Of a DNA stretch of 8,841 nt, positions 5,915-8,841 are shown in pieces (the stretch's first letter is position 1; the number at the start of each line of letters is the position of its first letter). The notes beneath the pieces were generated by a model, which searched no databases, had not been told where the DNA came from, and saw only the letters and a program-made list of their open reading frames with translations. Location: positions 1 to 8,841 of the forward strand of contig JACPQO010000247.1 of assembly GCA_016190405.1 (NCBI GenBank), given 5' to 3'. The position numbers were made by a program, and so were the translations under genes. The stretch comes from Chloroflexota bacterium. Its GTDB lineage: Bacteria; Chloroflexota; Dehalococcoidia; SM23-28-2; RBG-16-64-32.

Positions 5915-6982
5915 GTGTTCACAAAGTGGGATGATTACCCGATCCATCAGATAACCTCCACCTTTGACCATGCCGATACGAGCGACCGGCGCTGGTATGA
6001 CCGGTACTGGTTCGCTATGGGCCGCATCGACGGGGAGGTGCTTCTCGAGGCCGGAATGGGCGTCTACCCCAATCTCAACGTTACCGACGCCTTCGCCCTG
6101 GTTACCTGGCAAGGCGCCCAATACAACGTAAGGCTGTCCCGGCCGCTGGACGACGACCGGGACACGATCATCGGGCCCTTCGCGCTGGAAGTGGTCGAAG
6201 GCGCCAGGGCGCTCAGGCTCTCTTTGAAGGAGAACGACTTCGGCGTCAGCTTCGATGTCCTCTTCGAAGCAGCGGCCCCTCCCTACGAGGAGGCGCCCTA
6301 CTTCAACCGGATCAAAGGCTGGACCGTAAGCAACTTCACCCACGTGAACCAGGCGGGAAGATGGAGCGGCAGCATCACCGTGGCCGGCAAGACCTACGCT
6401 GTCGACAAGGAGAAGTGGTGGGGGGAGCGGGACCGCTCCTGGGGCGTCCGGCCCGGCGTGGGCTCCGCCGAAGCGCTAGGCGGCGGCGCGATCCCCGGGC
6501 TGGTGCTGTGGATACCCACCCAGCTCCCGGAGTCCTCCCTCTTTTGCAGCGTCCAGGAGTCGCCCGAAGGCGAGCGCAGGCGGTGTGAGGGCGGCATCCG
6601 CTACCCCCACGCTTCCTCCAAAGAGAAGGAGATCCTCAAGATCGTGGACATCGAGCACCATCTGGAGTTCCACCCCGGTAGCAGGCAGTTCAAGGCCGGC
6701 GAGATACTCCTGACCGATGCCCTGGGCAACAAGATACCCATAACCGTCAAGAGCCTGACTTCATGCCACCTGGAGGAGGGTGGCTACGGCCATCCCACCT
6801 CCTATCACGGCGCCAACCGGGGCCCCTCCGTGCACATCGAGGGGGAGCGGCAGGACCTGGCCGCCACCAAGTGGCGGTTCCCCCACGCGCCGGACCACTT
6901 CTCCGAGTTCCGCTGCGGGGATGCCGTGGGCTACGGCATCTTCGAATACATGCTGGGCTCCTACAAGCGCTATGGGTTTTAG
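5915..6982 (+). CDS. Predicted beta-barrel (lipocalin/CrtC/AttH-like) protein with WWGERDRSWGVRP motif
   Basis: 355 residues, rich in alternating hydrophobic strands with no signal peptide or membrane helix. The centre (about 149-182) holds WSGSITVAGKTYAVD followed by a WWGERDRSWGVRP signature. I associate this arrangement with the two-domain uncharacterised family modelled as DUF7064/DUF7065, distantly related to hydroxyneurosporene-synthase/AttH-like barrels; that assignment is from memory and needs a profile search. The second half has its own strand-rich region ending in GYGIFEYMLGSYKRYGF. Two GTG codons in a row (5912, 5915) could start it; 5915 is preferred because it lies six bases from GGAG (5905-5908), against three for 5912. 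It sits in the operon between the small protein and the ACAD, 45 bp from the ACAD start. Substrate binding or hydration/isomerisation of a lipid-like acyl group is possible; no function is known. Confidence 0.8.
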   Translation: MFTKWDDYPIHQITSTFDHADTSDRRWYDRYWFAMGRIDGEVLLEAGMGVYPNLNVTDAFALVTWQGAQYNVRLSRPLDDDRDTIIGPFALEVVEGARALRLSLKENDFGVSFDVLFEAAAPPYEEAPYFNRIKGWTVSNFTHVNQAGRWSGSITVAGKTYAVDKEKWWGERDRSWGVRPGVGSAEALGGGAIPGLVLWIPTQLPESSLFCSVQESPEGERRRCEGGIRYPHASSKEKEILKIVDIEHHLEFHPGSRQFKAGEILLTDALGNKIPITVKSLTSCHLEEGGYGHPTSYHGANRGPSVHIEGERQDLAATKWRFPHAPDHFSEFRCGDAVGYGIFEYMLGSYKRYGF

Positions 6983-7027
6983 CAGCCGGGGGGCGAAGCC
7001 GCTGCGGGTCGCCTAGAGGAGGAGAGC

Positions 7028-8197
7028 GTGTTCGAGATACCGGAAGAGCTGCGGATGCTTCAGCTTACCGCGAGGCGTTTCGTCAGAGAGGAGCTCCTGC
7101 CGCTGGAGGCCGGCCTGGCCGAGGGCGAGGCGCTGCCGCCTGAGGTCGGGCGGAAGGTGCGGGACAAGGCAAAGCAGATCGGCTTGTGGGCCCTCAGCGT
7201 CCCCGTGGAGTACGGGGGCGCCGGCCTGGGCGCCCTGGCCGACACCCTGGTCATCGAGGAGTTCTCCAAGGTGATGGTGCCCGCCTTTGGGCTGGGCCCG
7301 GGCGGCACCCCCATGCCGGCGCTCTACTCCGGCAGCGCCGAGCAGAAAGAGAAGTACCTGCTGCCGGTGATCCGGGGCGAAAAGTTCGGTTGCTTCGCTC
7401 TCACGGAGCCCACAGGCGGCTCCGACCCCGGCGGCAACATGGAGACCAGCGCCGTTAAGGACGGCGATCACTGGGTCATCAACGGCCGCAAGTGCTTCGT
7501 CACCGGGGGCGACCGGGCAGACTACGCGCTGGTCTTCGCCCTGACGGACCGGGAGAAGCGGCAGCACGGCGGCGTCACCACCTTTATCGTCGAGCCGGGC
7601 ACGCCCGGCTTCCGGGTGGTGCGGACCATCCCCACCATGGGCGGCATCGCTCCGGCCGAACTGGACTTCCAGGACTGTGTCGTGCCCGACAGTCAGCGGC
7701 TGGGCGGCGTGGGAGAGGGCTTCGTCATGGCCCAGAAGGAGCTGGCCTGGGCCCGGGCCGGGATCGGGGCCCGCGCCATCGGCATGGGCGAGCGACTCCT
7801 GGAGATGGGGCTGGAATGGGCCAAGACCCGCATCACCTTCGGCAAGCCGCTGGCCGAGCGCCAGGCCGTCCAGTTCATGCTGGCGGACAGCGCCATCGAG
7901 ATCGACGCCTGCCGCTGGATGACCTACCGCACGGCCTGGAAGGCCCAGCAGGGCCAGGAGATACGGCTGGACGCCTCGATGCTCAAGGTGTTCGCTTCCG
8001 AGATGATGGGCCACATCGCGGACCGGGTGCTCCAGATATACGGCGGCTGGGGTTACTCCAAGGAGTTCCCTATTGAGCGCTTCTACAGAATCGCCCGCTT
8101 GTGGCGCATCGTGGAGGGGCCCAATGAGGTGCACCGCTGGGCGATAGCCAGGGCCCTCGGCAGGTTTGGCCTCGGCATCCTGCGGCCCGTGAACTAA
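7028..8197 (+). CDS. Acyl-CoA dehydrogenase family flavoprotein, ACAD10/11- or LvaC-like
   Basis: 389 residues, full length for the ACAD family. Seen: an N-terminal helical domain with VPVEYGGAGLG at 58-68; the flavin/substrate segment FALTEPTGGSDPGG at 123-136; the middle beta-domain to about 220; RITFGKPLAERQAVQ at 268-282; the FAD-contacting QIYGGWGYSKEFPIERFYR at 336-354; and IVEGPNEVHR at 361-370, with Glu363 at the catalytic-base position of medium-chain ACADs. Family knowledge: ACADs dehydrogenate acyl-CoA at alpha-beta, but LvaC and ACAD10/11 use the fold to process phosphorylated 4-hydroxyacyl-CoAs. The GPxEVH ending is shared with the latter group. The start GTG has GGAGG (7018-7022) five bases upstream. 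It is last in the four-gene operon. An ordinary fatty-acyl or short-chain dehydrogenase remains possible. Confidence 0.93.
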   Translation: MFEIPEELRMLQLTARRFVREELLPLEAGLAEGEALPPEVGRKVRDKAKQIGLWALSVPVEYGGAGLGALADTLVIEEFSKVMVPAFGLGPGGTPMPALYSGSAEQKEKYLLPVIRGEKFGCFALTEPTGGSDPGGNMETSAVKDGDHWVINGRKCFVTGGDRADYALVFALTDREKRQHGGVTTFIVEPGTPGFRVVRTIPTMGGIAPAELDFQDCVVPDSQRLGGVGEGFVMAQKELAWARAGIGARAIGMGERLLEMGLEWAKTRITFGKPLAERQAVQFMLADSAIEIDACRWMTYRTAWKAQQGQEIRLDASMLKVFASEMMGHIADRVLQIYGGWGYSKEFPIERFYRIARLWRIVEGPNEVHRWAIARALGRFGLGILRPVN

Positions 8198-8213
8198 CCC
8201 GGCTCGGGCCCTC

Positions 8214-8243
8214 GCCGGCCAGCGTCGTCACTGGGTGGCCGGC
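8214..8243. terminator. Possible bidirectional terminator hairpin between convergent genes
   Basis: GCCGGCCA (8214-8221) and TGGCCGGC (8236-8243) are exact reverse complements with a 14-base loop, 17 bp after the ACAD stop codon and about 85 bp beyond the end of the opposing gpsA. A GC-only stem here fits a terminator, but no T-run follows on either strand, so it may instead act with Rho or merely protect the transcript end. The rest of 8198-8327 shows nothing recognisable. Confidence 0.4.
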
Positions 8244-8327
8244 TCGAAGAGGAAGGCAGGGTGGATCTCATCGCTCCATGCCTTCCCGCGTCCTCTGGCG
8301 ATCAGGCGTAGTGGACGGGGCGCGGCT

Positions 8328-8841
8328 CTACTCGTAGAAGAACTCTCTGAGGAAGCGGCTCATCTCTTCCGGCGGCGGTAGGTCCTCGAACAGCACATCG
8401 TAGACCGTGTCCAGGAGGGGCGTTCGGATGCCGTGGCGGCGGGCCAGGTCCCGGGCTGCCCGGCAGGCCGCAATCCCCTCCACCGTGTGGGTCCGCACGA
8501 ACTCCCGCCAGTCGGGGTCCCTGCACAGCTTCTCGCCCAGGGTGCGGTTGCGGCCGTGGGGGCTGAAGCCGGTGGTCAGCAGGTCGCCCAGGCCGGCCAG
8601 CCCGTAGGCGGTGGCGAGCTGCCCGCCGAGCGCGTCGATAATCGCGGCCATCTCGGCCAGCCCCAGGGTGACGATGAAGGCTTTGGTGTTGGTGGTGAGG
8701 CCCAGGCCGTCGCACATCCCCAGGGCGATGGCGTAGGCGTTCTTGAGGGTGGCTGCTATCTCAACTCCCACGACGTCGGTGGTGGTCTCCACCTTGAAAT
8801 GCTGGTTCTGGAGGGCGGCCTGGACCGCCGCGGCCGGGCCG
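8328..8841 (-). CDS. gpsA: NAD(P)-dependent glycerol-3-phosphate dehydrogenase, C-terminal half (5' end outside window)
   Basis: 170 residues are visible; the gene enters the window already in frame, and the in-frame GTG at 8792 is internal, because the sixteen codons before it (AAAVQAALQNQHFK and neighbours) continue the GpsA sequence. Seen: DVVGVEIAATLKNAYAIA with the conserved catalytic-site Lys (visible residue 33), GLAGLGDLL, SPHGRNRTLGEKL with the conserved substrate-binding Arg pair, and VEGIAACRAARDLARRHGI followed by TPLLDTVYDVLF, the usual GpsA C-terminus. The enzyme reduces dihydroxyacetone phosphate to sn-glycerol 3-phosphate for phospholipid synthesis in the cytoplasm. The Rossmann NAD domain lies outside the window. 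It converges on the ACAD operon and looks like an unrelated housekeeping gene. Confidence 0.92.
   Translation of the reverse strand, partial: GPAAAVQAALQNQHFKVETTTDVVGVEIAATLKNAYAIALGMCDGLGLTTNTKAFIVTLGLAEMAAIIDALGGQLATAYGLAGLGDLLTTGFSPHGRNRTLGEKLCRDPDWREFVRTHTVEGIAACRAARDLARRHGIRTPLLDTVYDVLFEDLPPPEEMSRFLREFFYE

Noticed and set aside
4280..6343. A 687-codon open frame on the minus strand opposite the kinase, small protein and barrel genes
   Set aside because: It runs antisense to three genes with clear family features or good ribosome sites, has no recognisable domain, and such long antisense frames are common in GC-rich coding DNA.
7013..8134. A 373-codon minus-strand open frame opposite the acyl-CoA dehydrogenase
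   Set aside because: The plus-strand ACAD is unmistakable over its full length; the antisense product is compositionally biased with no motif.

Overview
The window is GC-rich, densely coding bacterial or archaeal DNA with strong GGAGG-type ribosome binding sites and frequent GTG starts. Nothing in it fixes the taxon. The mix of a NarG/NarH-like molybdoenzyme and a split kinase/acyl-CoA dehydrogenase cluster would suit an environmental lineage such as Chloroflexota, but that is only a guess. No RNA genes, IS elements, CRISPR arrays or phage genes were seen.

Layout. (1) Positions 1-4035, minus strand: a compact operon transcribed in the order beta (four-cluster Fe-S subunit), delta (TorD/NarJ-type chaperone), alpha (molybdopterin catalytic subunit). 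The alpha gene runs off the left edge with 776 codons visible. Together they encode a type II DMSO-reductase-family enzyme (relatives: NarGH, ethylbenzene dehydrogenase, perchlorate and selenate reductases). No membrane or heme subunit lies inside the window. (2) About 4036-4306: a divergent control region with a good sigma70-like promoter facing right and a perfect 7-bp hairpin. (3) Positions 4307-8197, plus strand: four closely spaced genes, namely an APH-fold kinase of the ACAD10/11 and LvaA type, a small uncharacterised protein, a predicted beta-barrel protein with a Trp-rich central motif, and an acyl-CoA dehydrogenase with an ACAD10/11-like 'GPxEVH' C-terminal motif. (4) Positions 8198-8327: a convergent intergenic region with an 8-bp perfect hairpin. 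(5) Positions 8328-8841, minus strand: the C-terminal half of a glycerol-3-phosphate dehydrogenase (GpsA), cut by the right edge.

How the genes may work together. The right-hand cluster has the parts of the levulinate-type 4-hydroxyacyl-CoA pathway (LvaA kinase, LvaB small partner, LvaC acyl-CoA dehydrogenase family enzyme; ACAD10/11 in animals), with an extra beta-barrel gene inserted. A reasonable hypothesis is phosphorylation of a hydroxyacyl-CoA and its rearrangement by the ACAD so that it can enter beta-oxidation. The molybdoenzyme might supply oxidised substrate, as ethylbenzene-dehydrogenase relatives hydroxylate hydrocarbons, or it might be an unrelated respiratory reductase sharing the control region. 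The sequence alone cannot decide. The alpha subunit has no Tat signal and has an in-frame stop directly before its start, so the enzyme is predicted to be cytoplasmic.
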